Origin: Bugulina stolonifera
Lineage: Eukaryota > Bryozoa > Gymnolaemata > Cheilostomatida > Bugulidae
DNA: 64,000 nt
Reading direction: 5' to 3'
Assembly: GCA_935421135.1 (NCBI GenBank)
Contig: OW285187.1
Coordinates: 1,860,001-1,924,000 of the forward strand
Shown here: positions 34,610 to 46,525 of the stretch, piece after piece
Numbering within the stretch: the stretch's first letter is position 1
Layout of the letters: each line of letters begins with the position of its first letter
Position numbers and translations under genes: made by a program
Notes under the pieces: generated by a model
Told to the model about the DNA's origin: nothing
Databases searched by the model: none
What the model saw: the letters and a program-made list of their open reading frames with translations, nothing else

Positions 34610-37600
34610 ATGAGTTGGGATACGGACTCTGATTATGATTCAGAGAGCGATGGGTACGATAGTGCAGAAGAAATAGAACGGACCAATCGCAGGAGAGACA
34701 GAAGTCGTAGTAGATTAGACGAGAGTGAACAGTTCAACAATAGGTTAGTGTCATACATTATGCATATACCATAATATATGCCATGTATACTACGTATATA
34801 CCATAATATATGCCATGTATACTACGTATATACCATAATACATGTATATGCCATGTATACTACGTGTATACCATAATATATGCCATGTATACTACGTATA
34901 TACCATAATATATGCCATGTATACTACGTATATACCATAATATATGTCATGTATACTACGTATATACCATAATACATGTATATGCCATGTATACTACGTG
35001 TATACCATAATATATGCCATGTATACTACGTGTATACCATAATATATGCCATGTATACTACGTATATACCATAATATATGCCATGTATACTACGTATATA
35101 CCATAATATATGCCATGTATACTACGTATATACCATAATACATGTATATGCCATGTATACTACACATACATGTATACCATAATATATACCATGTTGTATA
35201 CTACTTAAATAAGAACATGAGTGCGTTAACGGCTAGCATGCTCAAGGAAAAGAATGAAACAAAGAAGCATTGCCTTTAAATTTACAGAATATAAAAAAAT
35301 ATGCGAACTGGGAAATTCCAAAGTCCTTTTCTTGTATTTTACTGTATTATAACCACAGAGAAAGAGAACCTGGAACAAACAGGCCATCCACTAGCAACAA
35401 TCAAGAGGGAAATGGTAGGTGGCGGAGCAGCCATCAGGGCAGGAGAAATCGTGCAAGGCATGGGCGGAGACATCGACAGAGACAGCGCAACAGAAGTAGG
35501 ATAGACCAAGAGGTAGATGAGTCATGGTATTTTCCAGATGAGGGCAGAGAGGAGACAGCTCCTATAATTGGTACAGACCTGGAAACCCATGACGAGATTA
35601 TATCTGGTAACAATAATTGGCTGAACGACCTGGCTACTGAAGCTGAAAATGAGAGGGCCAATGAAGCCATAGCCAATATTAGTCCTTTAACAAGGAATGA
35701 TGTAACTCACACTATCCGTTGGAATGATAACCAGGGGCAGGTAACTCTAACCCCCACTGAGAGACACCAACATGAGCAGCGACAACAAGGTAGGCTGCAT
35801 GTGCAGCCCATACTTCCTGTTCAAGCAACCAATAGTAGAGAATCTGGTATCAGACCAATTATTGGTCTACCACGCCCTCCTCCAAGAGATTTGGTGCACA
35901 GAGTCCCTCTCAGCAGCGTACCAGATGTGAACGCGAACCTGCAGCAGCTACTGAGGGAGCGAAACCAGGCATTGCAGAGGCTTACTCAGGAAACCTCTAA
36001 TAGTGACACGCAGGGAACTGCTGCTTCTGTCAGCTATGGTCATTTAACATCTAATGGAAGTAGTGAGCCAGGTAAATAATCTGTTATCCTACAGCACTTA
36101 AGAATCAATTATTCATAATGTCTCAAAGTTTTCTATTCACTATGCAATAAAAGCAGAGAAAGGCATCTCCAAAACGACAAAAAAGTGATATAACACTACT
36201 GTGTCATACCACTTTTTTAAGCCTGCCCATATACACAGAACACAGAGATTATAATGTATAAATACTGCTTAAGGTGTCTTCGCGACCCCTTTGGGATGGA
36301 CTCGGGTCGCAAATAAAAGTAATAAAATGACCGTCTGACCTACATGTAGGTCAGAAGGGCTAAATGGCCTGGGATTGTGCTTGACCAGACGAAACCATCC
36401 CTAGCTCATAGGCACACCTGACTTCTTCCCACGAAAATGAGGATTTTGCTCTTGGCCTAGGCCAGTGTGTTCACGACTGTGAGTGTGCAGGAAAATATTT
36501 TTTCTTAGATCGGCCTGGATCTGATATTTAGGTCATGAAGACACCTTAACATTACCTCGGCATGGCACAGAAGTGAATGCAATCAAATTCTCACATTGAA
36601 TAGCATAACCTTCCTATTAGCCTATCTTGTAAAGACGTGCTGCTTTATAGTCGGACATGAGCCCAGTGATAGATGGGACGGGGCTCATAGCTGGGACACC
36701 TGGAGTCAACAGAGTCAAGAGTTTGATAGTCTGCTAAATATGACTACATCCCAGAGTCACACATCACCGGCCAATCGGAGAAGACGTCACAATGCCAGCA
36801 GACAGACCACCAGAAACAATAGAAACCTGACAAATAACTTAATTACAGCGGGGTAAGCTGATCAACGACAACAATAATATATATTATTATATTAACAATG
36901 AGAAAATAATGCAGTAAAACTCCGTATGGGTTTGTTAAACAGACTATCAAATGGACAAGTCACAAACACAGCAAATGACAATGATATGGATGCTGCTATG
37001 GTAGGTCCTGCCCTGTCGAGGCACCTTCACCCCGGCCCTGTATCTAGAAGAGATAGTTTAGGATCACAGACTACCAGGTCAATCAGACAGGTGACAAGCA
37101 ACAGTTCAGCTGAAAACGCTGCACTTATCCAGGTCCTGATGTCCGATGACACTGGGAGCCAGTCACATGTGGACCCCTTCTCTAGGTTTGTATACAACAT
37201 TGTAGCTCAGACTAGATATACATGTATATTATACTCGATCAACTTACATGTGGACAGTGCTACTTATAAGAATAGTATACCAAACTCGTATCATTGAGTA
37301 ATGACTTGGCTTTGTGTTTGGCTGTCACTATTGTCAATATTATTATGTTTCAGGTATGATGGTGCCTACAGACGTCAAGCTGAACGAAATATGTGGCGAG
37401 AAAGAAGGAGGCATAGAAATACTCGTCAGCAACGGAGAGAACGGGACGAAAGAAGACAACGCCGGCACTCTGACAGACAAAGAGCTCAGTCTAGGTTAGT
37501 ATACAGGTCAACTAAATAAGGTCACCATGGTGATCGTGATGAGTAACAGAATAATGTTTTCCATGACTACCAGGGCACAGCTCCTTGTCCAGTTAGACTA

Positions 37601-39010
37601 AACACGAAAGTAAATATGACTATTACTATGACTATATAATTACTGCATGCTGTGTGCACAAGTATAACAGCATTATAGAAGTGTGGCTACGTGAATATGA
37701 GTATGAATACAGAGCAGCACATGCATACTATACGACTTGTATAAATGATATAACTCCAGATGAAGTGCATTGCTATCCCTGTGCAACATTTACTAATATT
37801 TCACAGTAGTTATATTATATGCACATAGCTCCTCGGAATCCCTCTCTCATGATGATAATGAAGCAGATCAAGAGGTAGCACAGGCTACCGAAGAAGCCAC
37901 GCCTCCATTGCATACGTTCCCATATACCCCACCCTCTCCACCAGTTTGGAGTCTGTCACAAGGAACAGCAAACATGAGCCGACGTCTTAGTTACAGGTAG
38001 GAGAGGATTGAATATTTTACCTACAATATAGCGTTGTCCGTGAATGTGTCTAATACACACGCACCAACTGAACAAATGTGAATCAACAGAAAGATTACTT
38101 GTAGTGCAGCTGAAGATGATGTAGATGGTGGATACTTTACACCTGATTACAGTAGAGATGATCTCAGCCAGCAGCAAGACGAACAGGACTATGATGAGTG
38201 TAAGTTGGGGCATAGAGTATATTAGATAAATACTGTATTTTATTTGCAGTTTTCACAATGCGCAATTCGGGTAATACACCCGTCAGCATTCCGTAAACTA
38301 ATCTCGCATGAAAATTCAGGTGCTACAATACAGAGCATAGTATTTTATGACCTCATTGCTTGGTGTTTGGTGCTAATTCCAAATCCAATGTAAATGAATA
38401 AGGAACATAAATGTTAGTATAGTTTAACTTTCAACTACTATCTGGCAACCAATAATGATTTAGGTTAAGCTACGGAACACAAGTCATGTTTAGCACATGG
38501 TGTAATAGCAATGTTGCTGTATACCAATATCTAATATTCAACGTTATTATAACATACTTTATGTGCTCTATAATACACAATGTATACACAGATACGAGAG
38601 AGATAGAGACAATCCTGCGGCGATATGAGGACCCAGCCGAGAGTAATACAGCACTAGGTGTCTTTCTGAGAGGCATTAGTGAGCGCGGCAGAGTCATAGT
38701 GAGTAGAGTGCGAACTCGTATCACTAAACAGTACTTTAGACGAGGAAACTTCCAAATAGCCTTAGCAGACTTTAGAAACTTACAGCCACAGAATGCGAGG
38801 CAGGTTGCTGGTGTTGGGTACACAGGCACCATAAATAACATGTATAGGGTGACTGTAAAGCAAAACTCCAGCTTCGGTAAACCAACCTTCGAGATCCGAC
38901 CCATGAACAAAAAAGTTAGAAAGAAAAAGGTGCATATTTGCTATAAGATACGCTACATTGGAAGTAGGAAAAAAGCTGGTCGGGCATCCAGGATACCAAC
39001 CCCTGTCTAG
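34610..39010 (+). CDS. Unrecognised Arg-rich protein with basic C-terminal domain (709 aa, 8 exons)
   Basis: Exons 34610-34743, 35359-36071, 36651-36852, 36943-37185, 37354-37494, 37829-37996, 38090-38199, 38592-39010. All phases match (2,1,2,2,2,2,1), and the total is 710 codons with TAG at 39008-39010. The N-terminus is acidic (MSWDTDSDYDSESDGYDSAEE). Residues 44-282 hold an Arg/His-rich tract (RRNRARHGRRHRQRQRNRSR) and a Gln/Arg-rich helix. Residues 430-477 are an almost pure Arg/Glu/Gln helix (RERRRHRNTRQQRRERDERR). The last 139 residues look folded: a helix (REIETILRRYED), then Gly/aromatic-rich strand-like sequence ending in a Lys-rich tail. The charge pattern suggests RNA or chromatin binding, but no known domain was recognised. 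Intron 1 holds a 32-bp minisatellite and intron 2 a MITE. Confidence 0.75.
34750..35190. repeat. 32-bp minisatellite in intron 1
   Basis: About 13 units of TACCATAATATATGCCATGT plus ATACTACGTATA, a few with a short ACATGTAT expansion. AT-rich and partly palindromic. Confidence 0.9.
36273..36545 (+). mobile_element. MITE copy 2 with TTAA flanks and 15-bp inverted ends
   Basis: 273 bp, starting GGTGTCTTCGCGACC and ending GGTCATGAAGACACC (13 of 15 terminal bases complementary), flanked on both sides by TTAA (36269-36272 and 36546-36549), the piggyBac-type target. No coding capacity. Intronic in the unrecognised 8-exon gene. Related copy at 19294-19557. Confidence 0.88.
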
Positions 39011-39293
39011 TGACAAGCAAAAATAGAACAGAGTGTACGATACTGCAAAAGGACAACAAACAACCAAAAACTGTTTGTTGATCTTTATTTAATTAAAAAT
39101 ATTATTCCCTGGCGGGAATTATGAAAGTTAAATAATATAAAAATATAAAATTAATAATAATGTTAATTTTCTTGGACCAACTGAACAACATACATTGTAC
39201 AACGAAATGGAGATCCGATCACATTCATACGCACTGGCCACTAACTAGGTGTAATATTGTCAAGTGAGAGGTAGACACACTAGATATTACGTT
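39011..39293. other. Convergent 3' intergenic region
   Basis: 283 bp between two convergent stop codons (TAG at 39010 on plus, TAG at 39294 on minus). AT-rich, with several AATAAT/AATTAAA-like sequences usable for polyadenylation from either side, so the two 3' UTRs probably overlap. Confidence 0.6.
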
Positions 39294-42200
39294 CTATCGT
39301 TTGGTAACATAGAGTTGAACATCAGGTGAAGGTTTCAACACTAGAGCACGCTTCCTATGTATGACTAGACCCGGTACAGTAGCAAAGTGAAACGTTCGCA
39401 CTAAATGTAGTGTTAATACCTTCATTTCCATCATAGCAAATTTATTACCTATACAAGCATGAGGCCCGATACCAAAAGGGAGGAGTTTAATGCTCTCGGC
39501 TTGAGGAGATAGAAACCTATCAGGATTGAATATCTCCCCATCTTCAAACTGTGTCCTAAAACGGTATTAGTAATCATTAGCTAGACACAATGATTAACAC
39601 TGTATCAGTAGTTCACTACTTTTGATGCAGTGTACAGACAACTCCAAAGAACCTGATAACCCAATGATTTACATTATAAAGCAGTGTCCCCTCTACATAG
39701 ATTCCCACTCAGTACATGACTGTATAGAGTAGGGAAGATAACTCTAGTATATTATGTAACTGGGGTTGTCAAAAATAAAATTCCTTCTATCACAGTGAAC
39801 TTGAAGAGCTTACGAGTGAAAACATCATACTAAATTAAAAATTGTGCTTTTATTATGTAAAACTTTATACCGTGGAATATCTTCAAGGCCAAAATATTAC
39901 AAATATATATTTATTAATGCTGTGACAAATCCACGAATCCGGATCCGATTCCGAATCCTTAGGCACGGTTCCGAATCTTGGTTCCAAAATGCTCAGGTTC
40001 GAATCCAACATTGTAAAGTTTTTGTTATTTTTTGTAGCAATTATTTATAAAATTATTTAATTATTAATAGAAAATGTTGAACAAAATGTCCTCATCTACA
40101 AACTAACAGTGAATAGCAGATGAAATATGCTTATACAGTTTGATTACATGGTTTATTTGGTGACAAAAGATATTGAATTTGTTAAAACGAGTAATTCCAC
40201 GCGGAATCGTTTAGGAATCGGAATCGAGAATCTGCATGGTGTCAGGAATCGGAATCGTCAGATTCGAAAATTTTTGGATTCGTTCCAGCCCTAATATTTA
40301 TGAATGAAATTCTGAAAGGGAAATCTGGCGTGATGCTATGACATAATGTAGCATTACGGCATATGCATGTGAATGTGTAAGAATAAATAAATTGTCACCT
40401 GACAAGGTAGTATTAATAGAGTAGAACAGGAAGCGGGTCAGTGCTTACCTCATCATGGCACCAAAGTGTAACAGTACCTCAGTGCCTGCTGGTATGTCAT
40501 ATCCACCGATGATGTCATCATTTAATGATTTACGTAAGATAGCGGATGCTGGCGGGTATAGTCTAGGAAATAAACATTATATAGACCGATTCATTTTTCT
40601 TGCAAGGAAATTTATTTGTGAGCAGTCAGGGATTCGGTCTGCAGAAGTAGCCTATCCCTGACTGGGGTTTGAACCCAAGGGTCTACAGAAACTTAAATAC
40701 AAGTCTTGTTTAAACCAATACTACACACATGTATATAATTATGTAAATTTACCCTGTGCACATAATGATGTAGTGACACCTTGATACATCAGAGTTGTCT
40801 TCTCTCTGCTAATATGAATACCATATCAAAGAGAAGACAACTCATTGCATGGAATACTAGTTTGCTGTATGAACTGTCCCAAAGCAAGTACTAAAACAGT
40901 AGACCGATGGCTGATATTTCAATGAAGTACCTCAGAGTTTCCTTGAGACAAGCATCCAGGTACTTAAAGTGACTCCAGTAGCTCCCCGTCCACACTCTTA
41001 TAGTCTTCAGCTATGAGTAACTCCTCATACAGACTCTCCTGTATGCTAGGATTACGGGCTAACTCAAGGAGTAGCCAGGTGAGTGTACTGCTGCTCGTCT
41101 ATAAATATACAATACAGATTCCACCAATCAGCTACTAGTATTACCTCACACTGCATGAGTAAGCTAATCCATTATAACTGTATTCATCTATATTCTACAT
41201 AGTTAACTAACTGACCTCATAGCCTGCTATCATAAACGTTACAATGTGATCTCTGAGAGTGCTATTTGACAAAGCTTCACCATCCCCTTCATATCTAGCA
41301 GATAACAGCTTGGTTAACAGGTTAGACTCTACAAAAAGAGGAAAGAGTCAATCAACCATTAAATGCCCATGTTATTGTAAAGTTCTGTAATAGAACCAAA
41401 CAAGTATCTGTCAGACATTTCATGGTGACATGATGACACAAAAATTCTTCCACAACGATTTACGTGATACCAATAGCCAATCATATTGAATCCTCCGACA
41501 GGTCAGGAGAGGGTAACTCCAACTATATCACCACATTGTCCCGCATAAAGCTTACTGTATATTTTGTGAATAAGAATAAACCATGAAAGCTAATATCATT
41601 TAAGGTGACACATAAGATGGACAACATTGCAGGCTTTGGCACTCTTTCAATCTACTTAACCACGCCCACCTGTTGATGGATGCTCCCTTCTATCTTGTAT
41701 AATATTATAGGCGAGTTCATTTATTACTTTAGTAGCATTATCACACATGATGTTAGCCTTGAGGGGTAGAGACCTGTAGAAGGGAAGAGATGAGAGCAGA
41801 CCCATTGCTTGCGATGCTATCATAACAGACAGACTGGTCACTACCTCATTATTTGGGTCATCCAGTGCCTGTAGGTCATGGTCAAAGGCAGCTAGTCCTA
41901 TCACATCCATTGTCTGTAGAAATATCAAATCACAAGCTAATAAATCACAGAGCCTATATACAACGCATACAAAAAGTTATGTGTTGGAGTGAACTAGAGT
42001 ACCCAACATAAAACTACAAACTTTCTAAGGACGGACAACTCTAAATTGCACCACAGTGTTGTTAATAAGGTTTGATCAGATCTTACAGACGTTTATACAA
42101 GTTTCATCTATTATAGAACCTACAGCATATACAAGGTACACATCTATTATAGTACATGTGTACCTACAGCATATACAAGGTACACATATATTATAGTGCA

Positions 42201-43827
42201 TGTGTACCTACAGTATATAGTACAAGGTACACATCTATTATAGTACATGTGTACCTACAGCATATATAAGGTACTTATATTATAGTACATGTGTACCTAC
42301 AGCATATATAAGGTACTTATATTATAGTACATGTGTACCTACAGCAGACTTGACCAGCTTCTGCATGTTGAGTTTAGCCTCCATCTGATTACAGATCATT
42401 GATTCCATGCTATCAGTCATCTTAATAGCAATTTTGCGGAACAGCGGAATAAAACCTGCAGTATCAGTAAACAGAAAGTGTTACAGCGCAGCAAATACAG
42501 AATACAGGAAAGCAAAACCAGAGTATTATGATTAGGGTAAAGAGATTCGGACCCAAAGTATATCAGGTGTGACTCATAGCTTACTCTTCACAGCGGCTAT
42601 GTTGAATGCCGGGTTGAGCAGTTTCCTGGAGGATCGATGTAGGGCTCCTTCAGTACCCAGGAGACCATCAGGGGCGAGTCGCCTAACAGCTGCAGACGTT
42701 CTACGAGTATAGTTGGACGAGTTGGTGACGAGGACGTAGCGTATAGCATCAGGATCTGCTAACAGTATTTGTTCCTTTCCAAATAGATTATAGAATCTGA
42801 CAATTCCACCGTACTTTCTCACCCACCTATGATTGAATGAGAATTGGAGTTCCTAAACATGTGTTATTGTAATTACAAGAATGAGAGGAATATAGTGGAG
42901 AATAAACAAATCACAGAGTTGATGTCTTCAGTCCATTATAATACAAACTAACAGCTCTAGAATTTTAGTCAAAACCATTTACTCAATGTTGGTTGCATGC
43001 TAGATGCTAGCATTTGGATAAATAAGATGATATTCAAAGTATACAGGCTATGGAAATATCCGCCACATAGACTAGTGGACTTAGTGAACTGAATAGATGT
43101 AGGCATGTACTGAATAGATAAGCATGTACATACACATGAATAATAATTTTGTAATGGGCTTCAACTGCACAAACACAAACCTGCAGTATACCAGCGTACA
43201 TACATGGATATACTACATATACCTACCCTGTACTGTACATACATGGACATACTACATATATCTACTCTGTACTGTACATACATGAATATACTACATATCT
43301 CTACTCTGTACTGTACATACATGAATATACTACATATCTCTACTCTGTACTGTACATACATGAATATACTACATATATCTACTCTGTACTGTACATACAT
43401 GGATATACTACATATATCTACTCTGTACTGTACATACATGAATATACTACATATATCTACTCTGTACTGTACATACATGAATATACTACATATATCTACT
43501 CTGTACTGTACATACATCGATATATCTAACTTACCTAACTGAAGAATCCATAGACTCTCCCTCCATTGCCGCTTTAACATTACCATATAAGGGTCCGTAC
43601 TGCAACCCAGGTACCTGTAATTCAACATTAATAACAACCTTTCGATCAACATATATATTTTTTGTCTGCAAAAAAACGAAGAAATGGCAAAATGCCATCA
43701 AAACATCTGATTTAAGTATCCAGACACTTGCCTTGAGCAGTTTGGAGAAGAATGCAGTTTTCACCATGGGGTACATTGCATAGATACACAGCATAGCTAC
43801 ACCAAATACAAGCCATTCTAGAGCCAT
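39294..43827 (-). CDS. Cytochrome P450, CYP46/CYP4-like, with one frameshift
   Basis: Minus-strand exons: 43732-43827, 43535-43614, 42585-42826, 42343-42455, 41670-41913, 41216-41328, 40931-41098, 40449-40562, 39294-39555; about 476 residues if the frameshift is discounted. An N-terminal hydrophobic anchor (WLVFGVAMLCIYAMYP) places it in the ER membrane. The I-helix reads AGYETSSS, the K-helix KETLR (ExxR), followed by LYPPA, then FNPDRF and the haem loop FGIGPHACIG with the Cys ligand; His replaces the usual Arg. The overall layout resembles sterol-type CYP46. Exon 40931-41098 is one base too long: CTT TAA puts a stop at 40964-40966, while the KYLDACLKETLR continuation is one frame over. Exon 1 uses a GC donor (AAG|GCAAGT). 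Either a recent pseudogene or a one-base sequence error. Boundaries near 41216 may be off by one. Confidence 0.93.
39915..40293. mobile_element. Non-autonomous hAT element (379 bp) in a P450 intron
   Basis: Left end TAATGCTGTGAC and right end GTTCCAGCCCTA form imperfect inverted repeats. A perfect 8-bp target duplication ATATTTAT flanks it (39907-39914 and 40294-40301), the hallmark size of hAT insertions. Subterminal GGAATCGGAATCG / CCGATTCCGAATCC repeats are inverted relative to each other. No transposase. Confidence 0.88.
40575..40680 (-). mobile_element. tRNA-derived SINE copy, minus strand
   Basis: On the minus strand it carries a B-box GGGTTCAAACCCC followed by TCCCTGACTGCTC and AAATAAATTTCCTTGC, matching the 46379-46525 copy. 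It is truncated at the head. Lies just upstream (in gene sense) of a P450 exon. Confidence 0.75.
40792..40843. repeat. 52-bp hairpin element GAGTTGTCTTCTC...GAGAAGACAACTC
   Basis: Perfect 13-bp arms around a 26-bp loop, in a P450 intron. The same arms (shorter) occur at 20938-20978, and a single arm near 48727. Confidence 0.8.
42115..42350. repeat. About 48-bp tandem repeat in a P450 intron
   Basis: Roughly five units of the form TACATGTGTACCTACAGCAT, then ATACAAGGTACACATCTATT. It runs into the 42343-42455 exon boundary, and the CCTACAGCAG at that donor resembles the repeat unit. Confidence 0.85.
43195..43525. repeat. 39-bp minisatellite next to a P450 splice donor
   Basis: About eight units of TACTACATATATCTACTCTG plus TACTGTACATACATGAATA. 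It ends about 10 bp from the donor of exon 43535-43614 and is open in several frames on both strands, which is a repeat artefact. Confidence 0.92.
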
Positions 43828-44183
43828 TTTAATTTCTACAATCAACAATAAACATAAACAATATCCTATTGTGGTTGTAATATTTAACCTAGAGAATAGA
43901 ATGATGGCTTTGCATAAACCAGTGAACCTAAAACTGCTTTTGCGCAAACATTGACATTCTACTACATTGCATTGCATTGTTGTAACTTGATTGCTTAGTC
44001 GCGGAATTTATATATTATGATATTCACATTGGTATGTTTGCATACTTTAGTACTCTGCTATTTTACTAATGTCTTGGTTATTACACTTCTGTATCATGCT
44101 AGCTATTCCTGGGACTATCCACTGTACTTGATGTGATTGGGCCTTCTTTTAAATTTCAGTGAGATCTTTTTGTACCGATTGTA

Positions 44184-45933
44184 CAGTGGTGATGGAAATA
44201 ATGGGACCGCCCTTGAAATTTTTCATTATTTGAGAGAATGCCCTATTTGTAGTCACTTTTTTCCATAGAAATGTATTAAATAGCATATCAATAGAAAGCC
44301 TAGAACCTCAGCTTTCAGATAAGCATGATTTTATGCATAGAGATCTAAAATTTAGAAATTTTCAAGACATATTCCTAAGGTATGTCAAAATTGGCGACAT
44401 GTTACGATTTTTATCGAATTGGGATTGGACATAGTCAGCTCAAATATTTTAGATTTATGAGACTGTAGCTCTTAGAAACTATGTGCTGACCTTGAAAAGG
44501 GTCTTTGGGGTTTGTGTGTGGCCTAGCATCTTGGTAGCCAGCCTTTTTGGCTCGATCACGGTGTAGCAGCCTCGGGCATATTATCAGCAAGGGCGTTGAG
44601 GTGTTCTAGTGACCCAATTCAATACTAGGACTGAGTTTTCAGGTGCTTTAGTCTTCTGATGTTTGTTATCTTCTCTTTAGATAAAATTTATCCAGTGGTG
44701 ATTGATATATTTTTATTAGGGTTCAAGTACTAGCCATGGAAGGACTTGGACATGGTAATCGTTTTATCCACTTTTTGTCAAGCCGAGCTGTGTGACAGGT
44801 TGTTTCACCTTGGTTTAAGATTCAATCATCACGACAGAGCTTCCTGGCAGCTGGCAACACTACAATTTTGAATATCTTGCAGCATTTGATAGATTTGTTT
44901 GCCTCAATAAAGAAATAAAGAAGTCTCGGACCAGTTGGGCGAAAGTTGCCCCCACGAGGGCGGATGCGCAATGCTAGATGGGTGGTACTAGGCACCTTGG
45001 GATCAACTCCTTACCTGCATCTCTCATATTATTGGTTCCACTATGGTTTAGGATGGTAAAAGTTCCTCTATCACTAAATGGCACCTTCTTGCACTAGTCT
45101 CCTGTCCAATAGAGGTGTTCCTTGGTCAGTTTCAGTTGTGCTCGGCTTTTTATTTCTGTCGGCGGAAGCTTTCTTTAAGCTTTGCACTCGAAGGCGAGTC
45201 TTTTCCGTCCACCCCACGAATAGTGAATGGAGTCAATTTAGCACCAGCAGGTACTCAGAGCTCTGTGGGCAGTTGGGGATCAGTGAGATGCCTATTGACT
45301 AGTCAGATGCGTGCGAGCTTCCTTGCAACTCTCCGTGTTGTCAGATTCCTTTGTCCGCGATATTGATATTCCTTCAAGCTACCACTCTCCTTCCACCACC
45401 TAATTGTTGCTAGCACCCCATCCATTAAGCAAGAAAGTTCCTTGACCATCTCATGGTGTGTTTTCCCTTAGTTATGCAGATGGATTATGATGGCATGCTT
45501 TTCTTAAGAAAGATGAGCGTCATAACGGCAATGAAAATAAACTGAAAACTTTCTCTTGTAACAGACACTTTTTAGCAGAGTTATACACCACACAAAGTTC
45601 ACACAGCATCTCATATGGAGTCTTCAACTGTCACAAGGCAATAACAGGGAGAGTGCAAAATATCCCTTGTAAAATCAAAGAGCTTAAGATGCAATCTTGA
45701 ACTCGCAAATTTTAGTAAAAATGGAGATTTCAGAGTTGGTTCAGTTAAAACTCTCTAAATACCTCCATCTTTCCCCAGATAGTATGAAAGAGGCTGTGGA
45801 GAATAAGGAGAAAATTTGCTTTCAAATGGTGTATAACTTGGGTACATTGCAATGAAGTAGAGAGATAGAGTTCAGGCTCAAATGGGAATAGTACATATTC
45901 TATTAGGCGGTCCCATTATTTCCATCACCACTG
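44184..45933 (-). mobile_element. Tc1/mariner-like element with decayed transposase
   Basis: 1750 bp bounded by perfect 28-bp inverted repeats (left starts CAGTGGTGATGGAAATAATG, right ends CATTATTTCCATCACCACTG), with TA at each edge as target duplication. On the minus strand, fragments match Tc1 transposase in order: a TTRRVARKLARI-type DNA-binding piece near 45330, RAQLKLTKEHLYWTGD and FSDRGTF (first catalytic Asp region) near 45050-45150, and RCLVPPI / LVGATFAQLVRD near 44910-45010. Stops and frame changes make it inactive, although the ends are intact and could still be mobilised in trans. The sequence from about 45480 to the right end is unassigned. Confidence 0.92.
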
Positions 45934-46378
45934 TAATTCGAACCCCTTTTTGGTCCTAGTCCGACAAATGTACTGGTTAACCTTTTGACCTTGGTCTGTA
46001 ACTGATTTTTAATAAAGAGTACAATTTTGCATTCATACTTCAGTTATCTGCAGCTGCCATTCAAGAACGTTACCCTAATGAACTTATGCAGTATGTTACT
46101 GTATACTGCTAACATAACAGTAGGGTATCAGTCACTCTCCCTGGCCTTGGGCCTTTCCATGTACAGTCTCAGGATTAGTACCAAGATCCAGCAATCAATC
46201 CCCTCCCCACAGTCACAGGTACTGCTTCTGCTAGACCAGCTTAGCAATAGAAGTCGCACCCACATCTCCGGGTCTTGCGCTGACTCTGAAACTTCAATAG
46301 CACCTTAGGGCCCCCGGGAATCACTCAAGTCAGCCCATTACTCATCGTGTGTTTCACCTAGTGCCTTATATGAGTGTA

Positions 46379-46525
46379 GTGCAGTGGTAGCATGTTCTGT
46401 TCACTGTGCTAGGCGATTGGGTGCCGTAGAGGCCCCGGGTTCAAACTCAAGTCGGGGACTGGAATTTTCATGGATTTGAGACAAGTCCCTGACTGCTCAA
46501 AAATAAATTCCTTGCTAAAAATACA
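46379..46525 (+). mobile_element. tRNA-derived SINE
   Basis: A-box-like AGTGGTAGCATG and B-box GGGTTCAAACTC about 55 nt apart, followed by a tail (TCCCTGACTGCTC, AAATAAATTCCTTGC) shared with the minus-strand copy at 40575-40680. No cloverleaf acceptor stem is evident, so it is not a functional tRNA gene. Confidence 0.8.

Noticed and set aside
45078..45366. Plus-strand open frames of 74-83 codons
   Set aside because: They are antisense to the decayed Tc1 transposase within a bounded transposon.
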